Below are positions 14,509 through 22,462 of a DNA stretch of 36,097 nt, piece by piece. The stretch is taken from contig JAFWQT010000018.1 in assembly GCA_017508965.1 (NCBI GenBank), forward strand, positions 1-36,097. The letters are read 5' to 3'. Source of the DNA: Prevotella sp. Its GTDB lineage: Bacteria > Bacteroidota > Bacteroidia > Bacteroidales > Bacteroidaceae. Below the pieces are notes generated by a model. That model was not told the origin of the DNA and searched no databases. It saw only the letters and a list, made by a program, of their open reading frames with translations. The first letter of the stretch is position 1; the number at the start of each line of letters is the position of its first letter. A program made the translations under genes and the position numbers.

Positions 14509-16872
14509 ATGAAGAAATTATTTTTCTTTGCGCTGAGCACGCTTTGTGCCACGTTTTCAGCACAGGCGCAGATTCAGACCAGTGCCGGAGTGCAGTATCT
14601 GATGAACACTCCGAAAGACATGTCGACGGATTTCTCCGATTTGTCCAACACTTATTTCCTTGCCGACAGCATCGCCTCGTTCGATACCGGAAAGGCTGTA
14701 GGAACCGTGAAGTGGAACCGCTACCGGCTGTCGCCCCGCCAGGCTTTCAACCTGAACGGCTACTGGCCTGTTAGGATGCAGATGCTCGACTTCCCCTCGA
14801 CCGAATACGACAACGACCCCGTGCTGAAAATCCAACTGCGGTTCATCTCTCCGCGATGTGTACGCCTGACGATGCTCACCACCCCCGTGGAACCCCGCAA
14901 CGATGATGCCACCGACCCCATGTTCGCTCCCGAGTTTCTGGCAAAGTCCGTGAGCGGAGCACCTGCCGATGCCGGATGGCAACCGAAGGGTTCTGATGGA
15001 ACCATTGCCTACAAGAGCGACTTCGGAAGCATTGAAATACAGCGCTATCCCTTCCGCATTGCCCTTCGCGACAAGAACGGCCGCATACTCACCCAGTCGC
15101 GTCACATCATCGACAACGACTCGTCGCAAATCAAGCTGCTGCCCTTCTCGTTCATCAAGCGCGGCTCCGACAATTCCCGCTCCGTGAATCCCGTGTTCAC
15201 CATTGCTCCGGGCGAGCGCATCTATGGTTGCGGTGAATCGTTCACGAAGCTCGACAAGGTTGGTCAGAAAGTACACCTGTTCGTCACCGACCCACAGGGA
15301 CCCGAAAGCGACGGCGAATACAAGCCCGTTCCGTTCTTCTTCTCTAATCGCGGCTATGGCGTATTCATGCACACATCGGCTCCCGTCACCTGCGACTTCG
15401 GAGCCTCCTATATCGGTGCCGACCGCCTGTTTATGGCCGACGAGAAAATAGACTTGTTCATCTTCCTCGGCGAGCCGAAGGACATTCTCGATGAATACAC
15501 CGACGTCACCGGCAAGTCGCCCATGCTGCCCCTCTGGACATTCGGCACCTGGATGAGCCGCATCACATATTTCTCACAGGAAGAAGGCCTCGATGTGGCT
15601 AATAAAATCCGTTCGAACAAAATTCCTTGCGACGTCATCCATTTCGATACCGGATGGTTCGATGTTGACTGGCAATGCGACTACGAGTTCTCGAAGAACC
15701 GTTTCAAGAATCCTGTGGGCATGCTGAAGCAGATGGAGAAGATGGGTTTCAAGACCTGTCTGTGGCAGCTGCCTTATTTTACCCCGAAGAACCGCTACTT
15801 CAACGAAATCATCGAAAAAGGAATGCACGTGAAGAATGCTGCGGGCGGAATGCCCTACGAGGATGCCGTGCTCGACCTGAGCAACCCGCTGACCGTAGAC
15901 TGGTATCAGCAGAAGATTGGCGGACTGATCAAGCAGGGTGTGGATGTCATCAAGTGCGACTTCGGCGAGGCTGCTCCCTTCAACGGCGTCTATGCCAGCG
16001 GCAAGAACGGACTCTACGAGCACAACCTCTATCCACTGCGCTACAACAAGGCGCTCTGGGAGGCCGTGAAGAAATTCACCAACGAGCGCGACAAGACACA
16101 AACCACCCCTGGCGTCATCTGGGCCCGTAGTGCATGGGCCGGCTCACAGCGCTATCCGCTTCATTGGGGAGGCGATGCAGCCACTACTAACACAGGTATG
16201 CTGGGCGACCTCCGCGGCGGCATCTCGTTCGGACTGAGCGGCTTCTCGTTCTGGAGCCACGACATGGGCGGTTTTGTCACCGCTTCTCCCGAAGACATCT
16301 ACCGCCGCTGGCTTCCCTTCGGATTCCTTAGCAGTCACACGCGAGCCCATGGAGCGCCTCCCACCGAGCCCTGGCTCATCAGTCAGTCGTTCACCGATGC
16401 CTTCCGCGAGAGTGCCGAACTGAAGTACCGCCTGATGCCCTATGTCTATGCACAGGCCAAGGACTGTTCCGAGCACGGACTGCCTATGGTGCGGGCCCTC
16501 TTCGTGGAATTCCCCGACGATCCTGGAGCCTGGCTTGTTGAGGATGAATATCTCTTCGGAAGTCAGATGCTGGTTGCCCCGCTATTGGAGAGCGGTAACA
16601 GCCGCACCTGCTATCTGCCGAAGGGCAAATGGATTGACTATCAGTCGGGTAAGGTCTACGAGGGCGGCTATCAGGATATTCAGGCAGGAAAGATTCCAGC
16701 CATTATACTGGTGCGCGACGGTTCGCTGATTCCGCATGTGCCCGTGGCCCAGCATACAGGCGACATCGACTGGAGCAAAATAGAGTGGAAGGAATACAAG
16801 GCCGACGCCCCGAAATGCAAGGGACTGCTGTTCAAGCCTGGAGACACCACCGTTCAGACCGTCGAACAATAA
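14509..16872 (+). CDS. GH31 alpha-xylosidase, secreted
   Basis: 787 residues from ATG 14509 (signal peptide about 1-20, FFFALSTLCATFSAQAQ). An in-frame TTG at 14503 is an unlikely start. An N-terminal beta domain (about 30-330) precedes the barrel, which contains WTFGTWMSRITY, DVIHFDTGWFDVDW, the nucleophile Asp484 in KCDFGE, and the acid/base Asp556 in HWGGD. The KCDFGE and HWGGD context matches the YicI-type alpha-xylosidases (KTDFGE, HWGGD) better than the alpha-glucosidases. The end (about 670-787) is the beta-sandwich region with LPKGKWIDYQSG. The enzyme should release alpha-xylose from xyloglucan oligosaccharides or isoprimeverose-like ends. It lies downstream of the GH2 gene and ends at a terminator. 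It is distinct from the GH31 fragment at the window start. Confidence 0.88.
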   Translation: MKKLFFFALSTLCATFSAQAQIQTSAGVQYLMNTPKDMSTDFSDLSNTYFLADSIASFDTGKAVGTVKWNRYRLSPRQAFNLNGYWPVRMQMLDFPSTEYDNDPVLKIQLRFISPRCVRLTMLTTPVEPRNDDATDPMFAPEFLAKSVSGAPADAGWQPKGSDGTIAYKSDFGSIEIQRYPFRIALRDKNGRILTQSRHIIDNDSSQIKLLPFSFIKRGSDNSRSVNPVFTIAPGERIYGCGESFTKLDKVGQKVHLFVTDPQGPESDGEYKPVPFFFSNRGYGVFMHTSAPVTCDFGASYIGADRLFMADEKIDLFIFLGEPKDILDEYTDVTGKSPMLPLWTFGTWMSRITYFSQEEGLDVANKIRSNKIPCDVIHFDTGWFDVDWQCDYEFSKNRFKNPVGMLKQMEKMGFKTCLWQLPYFTPKNRYFNEIIEKGMHVKNAAGGMPYEDAVLDLSNPLTVDWYQQKIGGLIKQGVDVIKCDFGEAAPFNGVYASGKNGLYEHNLYPLRYNKALWEAVKKFTNERDKTQTTPGVIWARSAWAGSQRYPLHWGGDAATTNTGMLGDLRGGISFGLSGFSFWSHDMGGFVTASPEDIYRRWLPFGFLSSHTRAHGAPPTEPWLISQSFTDAFRESAELKYRLMPYVYAQAKDCSEHGLPMVRALFVEFPDDPGAWLVEDEYLFGSQMLVAPLLESGNSRTCYLPKGKWIDYQSGKVYEGGYQDIQAGKIPAIILVRDGSLIPHVPVAQHTGDIDWSKIEWKEYKADAPKCKGLLFKPGDTTVQTVEQ

Positions 16873-16879
16873 ACTCATA

Positions 16880-16915
16880 AATAACGGATATCCTTTGGGT
16901 ATTCGTTATTTTTTT
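16880..16915 (+). terminator. Terminator hairpin
   Basis: AATAACG (16880-16886) pairs with CGTTATT (16904-16910), with further ATA/TAT pairing inside, followed by a run of T. It overlaps the -33 element of the next promoter. Confidence 0.65.
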
Positions 16916-16924
16916 GTACTTTTG
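16894..16924 (+). promoter_or_regulatory. Full promoter (TTTG-19-TACTTTTG)
   Basis: TTTG at 16894-16897 and TACTTTTG at 16917-16924 with 19-base spacing. The -33 lies in the loop of the upstream terminator, so termination and initiation signals are nested. Confidence 0.7.
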
Positions 16925-16955
16925 CAGCCGCTATATCAATCGTTAGGTATTTCTC

Positions 16956-17642
16956 ATGGAACAGTTACAGACATTTGTCAATCACACCCAATGGCCGCTG
17001 CTGACGGCTTTCGTGCTTGGTGTGCTGGTGGCCTTGCATCCTTGTCCGATGGCCACCAACGTAGCCGCTATGGGATATATCGGCCGACACGTGACCGACC
17101 GCCGCCGGGTGTTCACCGACGGACTGATTTACACGCTTGGGCGCACCGTCAGCTATTCTCTGATTGGAGCCGTGCTGATAGCATTGATAAGGAGTGGGGC
17201 AGAGCTGCTGCATTTCGGCGAGGCCGTTTCCGAGTGGGGCGAGCGGATACTGGGACCGCTGCTCATTGCCATAGGCCTGTATCTGTTGTATAACGACCTG
17301 CTGCATCGCCACGACCATGTTCCACACATGCCCCTGAGCAGCAAGAAGGCCGGTCCCTTCGTGCTCGGACTGCTGTTTGCGCTGGCCTTTTGTCCTGAGA
17401 GCGGAATTGTCTATTTCGGAATGCTCATCCCCATGTCGGTAGAGTCGTCCATGGGCTATCTGCTTCCGGTGGCCTTTGCCGTCGGAACGGGTATTCCAGT
17501 CATATTGATGGCTTGGGTGTTTGCCTTCAGCTACAGTTCGCTTGCACGTTTCAGCAAGGGAATGCAGACCACTAAGGCATTGCTGACGCGCATCATTGCC
17601 GTGTTGTTCATCTCGGCAGGCGTCTTCGTGCTGCTCAACTGA
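16956..17642 (+). CDS. DsbD/CcdA-like (ArsG-type) membrane transporter
   Basis: A 228-residue integral membrane protein with about six hydrophobic segments. LHPCPMATN (27-35) and AFCPESG (144-150) place one Cys in each half of the protein (Cys30 and Cys146), as in the DsbD/CcdA transmembrane fold, which moves reducing power across the membrane. Similar Bacteroidales proteins are annotated as ArsG-family aromatic arsenical permeases or cytochrome c biogenesis proteins. A histidine-rich loop, HRHDHVPH, lies at 118-125. No thioredoxin or arsenic genes are adjacent, so the substrate is open. The gene overlaps the convergent AGCS gene by 8 bases. Confidence 0.75.
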   Translation: MEQLQTFVNHTQWPLLTAFVLGVLVALHPCPMATNVAAMGYIGRHVTDRRRVFTDGLIYTLGRTVSYSLIGAVLIALIRSGAELLHFGEAVSEWGERILGPLLIAIGLYLLYNDLLHRHDHVPHMPLSSKKAGPFVLGLLFALAFCPESGIVYFGMLIPMSVESSMGYLLPVAFAVGTGIPVILMAWVFAFSYSSLARFSKGMQTTKALLTRIIAVLFISAGVFVLLN

Positions 17643-18999
17643 AGTCTTCCTCCATATCCTTGTCCAGCTGCTTGTTCCATAGATACTCGCGCGTCTCCTT
17701 CACGACGACGTTGCTCAGGAACAGCAGGCAGAGCAGGTTCGGAATGGCCATCAGCGCATTCATGCAGTCGGCTATGTTCCACACGATGCCGAGGTTCATC
17801 ACGGCCCCGATGAAGATGAATGCGATATAGATGATGCGGTAGCCGAGTGTCCAGCGCCCTCCCTTCAGGTATTCAATGGCACGTTCGCCATAGAGTTCCC
17901 ATCCCAGTATGGTCGAGAAGGCGAAGGTGAGCAGTCCGAAGGTGAGCAGCGGTGAACCTATGTAGGGAATCTTCGAGAAAGCCAGCTTGGTGAGCGTGGC
18001 ACCATTGTCGTAGCTGATGTCAGGGTAGGCAATCACCGACGACACGATTACCAGTCCGGTGAGCGCACAGATCACCACCGTGTCCCAGAACGTTCCGCTC
18101 GACGACACCAGCGCCTGACGAACAGGGTTGCGCGTCTTGGCAGCAGAGGCCACGATAGGAGCCGAACCCATTCCCGACTCGTTCGAGAACAGTCCGCGGG
18201 CAATACCGAAGCGCGCAGCCATCATTACCGTTGTGCCCACGAATCCGCCGCCGGCAGCCTCGGGTGTGAAGGCCGACTCGCAGATGAGTTTCAGGGCAGG
18301 CCACACATACTCGCTATTCATAATCAGGATGACGATGCAGCCGATGACATAGAAGAAAGCCATGAAAGGCACCAGCATCTCGCACACGCGGGCTATGCTC
18401 TTGATGCCGCCCAGGATGACCAGTCCGGCCATCAATGCAATGACGGCTCCGCTGACGATGGGCGACACGCTATACGTCTCGTTCGTAAGCGTGGCAATGG
18501 CGTTGGCCTGCACGGTGTTGCCGATACCGAAGGCAGCCACGGCCGTGAACACGGCAAACAGCACAGCCATCTTTTTCCATCCCAGTCCGCGTTCCAGGGC
18601 GTACATCGGTCCGCCATACACCTTCCCGTTCTCCTTTTTCACACGATATTTCACCGCCAGCAGTCCCTCAGCATACTTCGTCGAGATGCCGAACAGTCCG
18701 GTCAGCCAGCACCACAGCACAGCCCCCGGTCCGCCCAGCGCCACCGCCGTGGCCACACCGATGATGTTGCCCGTTCCGATGGTGGCAGCCAGTGCCGTAG
18801 CCAATGCACCGAACTGCGACACGTCGCCCTGCGATTCCTTGTCGCGATGAAGTGTGAGTTTGATGGCTTTCCAGATGTGCAGCTGGGGAAAGCGCAGTCG
18901 GAAGGTCAGAAAAATATGAGTGCCCAGCAGAAGGATGATCATGGGCCATCCCCAGAGCACTCCGCTTATGTCGGCAAAAAACTTGCTGAGAGTATCCAT
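17635..18999 (-). CDS. AGCS-family sodium:alanine/glycine symporter
   Basis: A 454-residue transporter of normal family length with about ten membrane segments. Family signatures are visible: ATALAATIGTGNIIGVATAV (about 67-86), GGPMYALERG and the loop with RGLFSNESGMGSAPIVAS. AGCS proteins import alanine or glycine with sodium. The gene ends inside the 3' end of the convergent DsbD-like gene. The DUF4230 gene upstream ends 33 bases before it, so the two may share a transcript. Confidence 0.93.
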   Translation of the reverse strand: MDTLSKFFADISGVLWGWPMIILLLGTHIFLTFRLRFPQLHIWKAIKLTLHRDKESQGDVSQFGALATALAATIGTGNIIGVATAVALGGPGAVLWCWLTGLFGISTKYAEGLLAVKYRVKKENGKVYGGPMYALERGLGWKKMAVLFAVFTAVAAFGIGNTVQANAIATLTNETYSVSPIVSGAVIALMAGLVILGGIKSIARVCEMLVPFMAFFYVIGCIVILIMNSEYVWPALKLICESAFTPEAAGGGFVGTTVMMAARFGIARGLFSNESGMGSAPIVASAAKTRNPVRQALVSSSGTFWDTVVICALTGLVIVSSVIAYPDISYDNGATLTKLAFSKIPYIGSPLLTFGLLTFAFSTILGWELYGERAIEYLKGGRWTLGYRIIYIAFIFIGAVMNLGIVWNIADCMNALMAIPNLLCLLFLSNVVVKETREYLWNKQLDKDMEEDFS

Positions 19000-19032
19000 T
19001 TCGTTTGTGTTATGATTTCGTTATGAGTTTGT

Positions 19033-19725
19033 CTATGGCTCTATGTCCTCGAATGTTATCCTTACGTTCTCGTAGCCCAGCGAGCGCATCATCTGGTAGA
19101 ACTGCCTCGAGGCATTCTGCCGGGCGCTGCTGATGTTGGTTCCCGTCAGGCAGCGGGCCTTCATCTTTTCCACAGCCCTTTGGTACATGTCCTCGCGAGC
19201 CTGGTCGTCCCACGAGCCGTTTTCGTAGAACGATTCCGTGCGGGCCTCGTCTATGAAGTTCTCGTCGAGCAGTTCAATCGGCGGCAGCGTCACCACCAGG
19301 CTGTCGTTCTTGCGGCTGATGAAGTGGGGCTTCGTCTTGTGCATGTTGATGCCCAGCCTGAGCGTGCCGTAGTAGATGCGTATCAGTTCGTCGTCGCTGA
19401 AGAATCCAGGCCGCATGGTGTCAACCAGTTCCTCGTCGGCAATCGACAGGAATTCCCATTCGCCTATTTGCTTCATCAGTTCCACGTGGGTTGGCGTCAC
19501 GTCAATACGGTCGTCTACGGCTATCTCGGCACCCGTGTTGCTGATGGCCCTGTAGGCAAAGAAGAACACGGCGGCAACCACGAGCACGATGACCGTGCAC
19601 AGTATGAGCAGCCATTTCCCTATGGTGCCCAGCACGTTGGTCGTCGGCTTCTCGTATGGTTTCTTGCTCTGTTGGCAGGCCGGCTTTTCGTATGGTTTCT
19701 TCGTTTGTTGCTCTATTCCATTCAT
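19033..19725 (-). CDS. DUF4230-family membrane-anchored protein
   Basis: 230 residues. A charged N-terminus with a duplicated KKPYEKP motif (residues 9-15 and 21-27) is followed by a single membrane anchor (about 37-58, WLLILCTVIVLVVAAVFFF) and an extracytoplasmic domain. That domain has the order of the DUF4230 family (RIDVTPTHVELMKQIGEWEF, then LRLGINMH, LPPIELLD, and LGYENVRITFE at the end). The neighbouring gene encodes a second DUF4230 protein as a lipoprotein, and tandem pairs like this suggest a complex. The start codon ATG (19723-19725) is itself the last unit of an 8-bp tandem repeat AGAAAATG, 28 bases after the stop of the upstream gene. Function unknown. Confidence 0.75.
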   Translation of the reverse strand: MNGIEQQTKKPYEKPACQQSKKPYEKPTTNVLGTIGKWLLILCTVIVLVVAAVFFFAYRAISNTGAEIAVDDRIDVTPTHVELMKQIGEWEFLSIADEELVDTMRPGFFSDDELIRIYYGTLRLGINMHKTKPHFISRKNDSLVVTLPPIELLDENFIDEARTESFYENGSWDDQAREDMYQRAVEKMKARCLTGTNISSARQNASRQFYQMMRSLGYENVRITFEDIEP

Positions 19726-19762
19726 TTTCTCATTTTCTCATTTTCTCAATTGCTCATTTTCC
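19723..19762 (-). repeat. Five 8-bp repeats spanning stop-to-start junction
   Basis: On the minus strand the units are GGAAAATG, AGCAATTG and three AGAAAATG copies. The first unit contains the last codon of the upstream gene and the first bases of its TGA stop; the last unit supplies the ATG of the downstream gene. Each perfect unit also contains an out-of-frame ATG followed by a stop. Confidence 0.85.
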
Positions 19763-20431
19763 AAACGATTTACTGTCCAGGATAATGGGGAAGTCGTCGG
19801 TGGTGTACTTCTTGCGGAAGGTGATGGTGATGTCTTCCTCCTTGTAGCCCATCTGGCAAATCATGGGAATGAGCGTGTTGGCAGCACTCTCGCGGGCCAT
19901 CTCCAGAATGCCCAGGTTGGGAATCTCGTTCAGTATGGCGGCCCGTCCCTGCTTCTCGTAGTTGGTCATCTCCTCGTCGCTGAAGTTCTTGCGCAGAATG
20001 CTCAGCTGCTTCTTTATTTCCTGGTGGTTGATGCGGCTCGACGTGAGCTGCACCTTCGGGTCGGGCAGCGTCAGTTCAATCTTCTGTCCGCGCCGCTTGA
20101 TGTTCTTCTCCGAGAAGCCCCCGAAGTCGATATAGGCCTTCAGCGTGGCGTCGATGGGAATGGCAATGCGGCGGTTGCCCACGGGGAGCGTGATGTCGAA
20201 CTCCTTGGCCAGGAACGTGCCTTTCAGCCGCATCTGGTCTTTGTGGGTCACAATTTTGTGCAGGTGATACTCGGCGGTGTACAGCTTCGAGCATTTCTGA
20301 ATCTGCATCACCATCATGGGGATGGTGTCAACGGGTGTCTCGTTCCGTTCCACCTTCGTGTCCTTATGGCACGCCCCCACCAGCATCATCAGCAGAAGCA
20401 ACAGCGATATGTGGCAAATCATTTTTTTCAT
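19754..20431 (-). CDS. DUF4230-family lipoprotein
   Basis: 225 residues from the ATG at 20431. The longer frame to 20461 would start inside the -7 box region, so the internal start is preferred. MKKMICHISLLLLLMMLVGAC is a lipoprotein signal with lipobox VGAC. The mature part has the DUF4230 pattern: YTAEYHLHKIV, an acidic-basic strand region, LTLPDPKVQLTSSRINHQE, then GYKEEDITITFRKKY at the end. It is paralogous in layout to the adjacent membrane-anchored protein and probably acts with it in the periplasm or outer membrane. Function unknown. Confidence 0.75.
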   Translation of the reverse strand: MKKMICHISLLLLLMMLVGACHKDTKVERNETPVDTIPMMVMQIQKCSKLYTAEYHLHKIVTHKDQMRLKGTFLAKEFDITLPVGNRRIAIPIDATLKAYIDFGGFSEKNIKRRGQKIELTLPDPKVQLTSSRINHQEIKKQLSILRKNFSDEEMTNYEKQGRAAILNEIPNLGILEMARESAANTLIPMICQMGYKEEDITITFRKKYTTDDFPIILDSKSFGK

Positions 20432-20438
20432 ACGGATG

Positions 20439-20446
20439 CAAAAATA
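20439..20446 (-). promoter_or_regulatory. -7 box TATTTTTG for the DUF4230 pair
   Basis: The minus strand reads TATTTTTG eight bases before the ATG at 20431, so the leader would be very short. No convincing -33 element was seen. Confidence 0.5.
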
Positions 20447-20543
20447 ATAAAAAATCTCCATTGCAGATACTATTTAGGGCGTTTTTTCGTTTTTTAAATA
20501 ACTTTTCGGCGCGAATAGCATCAAAAAGAAAAGAATAAAGCGA

Positions 20544-21104
20544 ATGAAACATTACCTATTTATATTGCTGGCATCGGCATCGCTGATGACCGCCTGCAAA
20601 GAGAAGACCGAACCAAAAGTGATTATCGCCCCAAAGGTGGAGACACCCAAGCCCACCGGCCCCGTGGTGATGCAAGACCTGAACAGCCAGAACGAAGTGG
20701 AGTGGCTGGGCAAGTTTTACAAGGTGGTGGTCAGTCGCAAGGCCGACCGCGAGCTGCCCATGGTGGAAGTGGAGCAGGGCCGTAAGGGTGTCGACAACCG
20801 CATCACGCTGAAGATACTGCGTCCCGACGGCACCGAGTTCTTCAACCGCACCTACACGAAGTCCGACTTCTCCAACTGTCTCGACGACAACACGCAGAAG
20901 ACGGGTGTGCTGCTGGGCATCGTCCTGGACCGTGCCGAGGGCGACAACCTCATCTTTGCAGCCAGCGTGGGCTCTCCCGATGCCTTGAGCGACGAATACA
21001 TCCCCATCCTTCTCACCGTCTCCCGCATGGGTGATGTCAGCATCAAGCGCGACACCACGATGGACACCAGTGCCAGCGCCGAGGATGAAGAGGACGGGGT
21101 GTAA
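20544..21104 (+). CDS. DUF4738-like lipoprotein
   Basis: 186 residues beginning MKHYLFILLASASLMTACKE, a lipoprotein signal with lipobox MTAC. A Pro/Lys-rich linker (about 20-42) precedes a compact domain. Its features include WLGKFYKVVVSRKAD, NRITLKILRPDGTEFFNRTY and the ending DEYIPILLTVSRMGDVSIKRDT. This layout agrees with the DUF4738 family of Bacteroidales lipoproteins; function unknown. It is transcribed divergently from the DUF4230 pair. An inverted-repeat element starts 16 bases after its stop. Confidence 0.7.
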   Translation: MKHYLFILLASASLMTACKEKTEPKVIIAPKVETPKPTGPVVMQDLNSQNEVEWLGKFYKVVVSRKADRELPMVEVEQGRKGVDNRITLKILRPDGTEFFNRTYTKSDFSNCLDDNTQKTGVLLGIVLDRAEGDNLIFAASVGSPDALSDEYIPILLTVSRMGDVSIKRDTTMDTSASAEDEEDGV

Positions 21105-21120
21105 TGTGTAAGAAGAGGAA

Positions 21121-21365
21121 GACCCTCCCCCCAGCCCCTCCTATATCAACCACCCCCGCCCATCCTTTCTTTAACTTTGCAGTTTGAATAGAGAGTCCTT
21201 CCGAACTCTTAAATAAATTAACGTTCAATAAGTGAAGAAAACATGAAGAGATATAACGGTTTTTCCTTACTTTAAAGAGGGGAAGTAGATAGCAATGAAG
21301 CTACAAATAAATACCCCTCCTTAGAAAGGAGGGCCAGGGGTGGTTGATATAGGAGGGGCAGGGTC
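21121..21365. repeat. Inverted-repeat-bounded 245-bp element with C-rich arms
   Basis: A perfect 23-base inverted repeat (21134-21156 and 21337-21359) is reinforced at the outer edge by GACCCT/AGGGTC (21121-21126 and 21360-21365). Inside are a C-rich hairpin (CCCTCCTT-aga-AAGGAGGG, 21315-21333), a -7-like box TAACTTTG (21172-21179) and a 10-codon frame (21243-21275) after an A-rich stretch. No larger gene fits. It may be a bidirectional terminator for the two converging genes or a small mobile element. Confidence 0.6.
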
Positions 21366-21370
21366 TTTTT

Positions 21371-21832
21371 TTACTCCACTATCACCGCCTTGGTGGTATA
21401 GTTAGAATATACGATGATTTGGATGCCTTTCTCGGTGGGCTTCACGGGCAGGCCCTGCAGGTTGTAGCGGGCTACTTCGTGGGGCTCGCCTTCTTCGGCC
21501 TCGATGGTCTGGATTTTCGACTGACTGGGCGAACTGCCTCTCGACATGATGACTATCTCGCCTTCGCCGTTGCCCATCTCGAATGCCTTTTCCAGCACGA
21601 AGCCTTCGCGGCCCAAGAGCGTCATGAGCTTGCCGATGGTCATGTCGTCGTTGAAGTAGTAATAGTAGTCTTTCAATCCCGAGGGGATGTCGCCCGTGAG
21701 GTACATCGTGGAGCCGCTATGGTGCGACTCGCTCAGTTTCAGGGCTTCGGTGACGTAAATGTGTACGTAGCTTTTCTGGGCATGTACCGTGAAGGGGATG
21801 GCCAGCAGCATGATTAGCAGTAGCTTTTTCAT
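21371..21832 (-). CDS. Secreted protein with sorting-signal-like C-terminus
   Basis: 153 residues with a signal peptide (about 1-18, KKLLLIMLLAIPFTVHAQ). The body is unassigned; it contains TMYLTGDIPSGLKDYYYYF and an acidic segment. The end has the form ARYNLQGLPV then a KGIQIIVYSNYTTKAVIVE tail. This resembles the C-terminal 'YnlqGipv...kGi.ii' region found on many secreted Prevotella proteins and related to T9SS-type sorting domains. It is likely exported to the surface. The gene follows the 127-residue protein gene by 24 bases. Confidence 0.6.
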   Translation of the reverse strand: MKKLLLIMLLAIPFTVHAQKSYVHIYVTEALKLSESHHSGSTMYLTGDIPSGLKDYYYYFNDDMTIGKLMTLLGREGFVLEKAFEMGNGEGEIVIMSRGSSPSQSKIQTIEAEEGEPHEVARYNLQGLPVKPTEKGIQIIVYSNYTTKAVIVE

Positions 21833-21856
21833 AGTTGTGGGGTTTTAAGGGGTGGA

Positions 21857-22240
21857 CTATCCTCTGACGAGCTTCATGTACGAATCTTCGTATTCCTGGG
21901 GATGCTTGCCGAGGAAGATGACGTTCAGCAGACAGTTGGCCACGAGCGAGGTGTCGTCGAGGTCGACGTCTTTGTCTTTAGTGACTTCCTTGCCCAGCAA
22001 CACTTCCCATGTGGTGGTGAAGCACGAGTCTTGTGCTCCGAAGTACATGTCGCCGCTGTCGGGGTCGGTGAGCCGCTGGTAGCGTATGGCTTTCTTGCTG
22101 GGCTGTGGCTTCATGGCGTAGAGCATGTTGAAGGCGCGCATGAACTCGCGCTTGTGGCGCTTGGCATTGGGGTACATCACGCAGACTTCGGGGAAGAAGT
22201 CGTCGAAGTCGAAGGTTTCTAATAGCAGTTTGAGTTTCAT
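21857..22240 (-). CDS. Small conserved cytoplasmic protein (possibly DUF6557-like)
   Basis: 127 residues without signal peptide or membrane segment. The N-terminus MKLKLLLETFDFDDFFPEV and the later helical part (EFMRAFNMLYAMKP, then LDDTSLVANCLLNVIFLG) resemble, in layout, small Bacteroidales proteins of the DUF6557 type. The match is from memory and weak. The start codon at 22238-22240 is preceded, after only three bases, by twelve heptamer repeats in place of a ribosome-binding site. It is probably cotranscribed with the secreted-protein gene downstream. Confidence 0.55.
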   Translation of the reverse strand: MKLKLLLETFDFDDFFPEVCVMYPNAKRHKREFMRAFNMLYAMKPQPSKKAIRYQRLTDPDSGDMYFGAQDSCFTTTWEVLLGKEVTKDKDVDLDDTSLVANCLLNVIFLGKHPQEYEDSYMKLVRG

Positions 22241-22243
22241 ATT

Positions 22244-22327
22244 TTTAATGCTTAATGCTTAATGCTTAATTTTTAATGCTTAATTCTTAATGCTTAATTC
22301 TTAATGCTTAATTCTTAATGCTTAATT
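22244..22327 (-). repeat. Twelve tandem heptamers directly before a start codon
   Basis: 84 bases consist of exactly twelve 7-bp units of the form YTTAATK on the plus strand, largely alternating CTTAATG and CTTAATT. On the minus strand they read CATTAAG/AATTAAG and end three bases before the ATG at 22240. Confidence 0.95.
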
Positions 22328-22427
22328 GATATTCTTCACTTTTCACTTTTATGTGCTGCGCCCATGATTTTTGGCTGCGCTCGGCATAGCTCAAGCAAGC
22401 TTGGCTCTGCTCTCTTGCACAAAAATT

Positions 22428-22462
22428 CACTTATCACTCATCACTTACCACTCATCACTTAA
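22428..22462. repeat. Five 7-bp repeats (CACTYAY) overlapping xth 3' end
   Basis: CACTTAT, CACTCAT, CACTTAC, CACTCAT and CACTTAA are in tandem. The array contains the stop codon of the exonuclease III gene (22445-22447) and encodes its last residues (SDEW). Confidence 0.85.

Noticed and set aside
21243..21275. 10-codon frame MKRYNGFSLL as a leader-peptide gene
   Set aside because: No following gene in the same direction for it to regulate; kept only as part of the inverted-repeat element.
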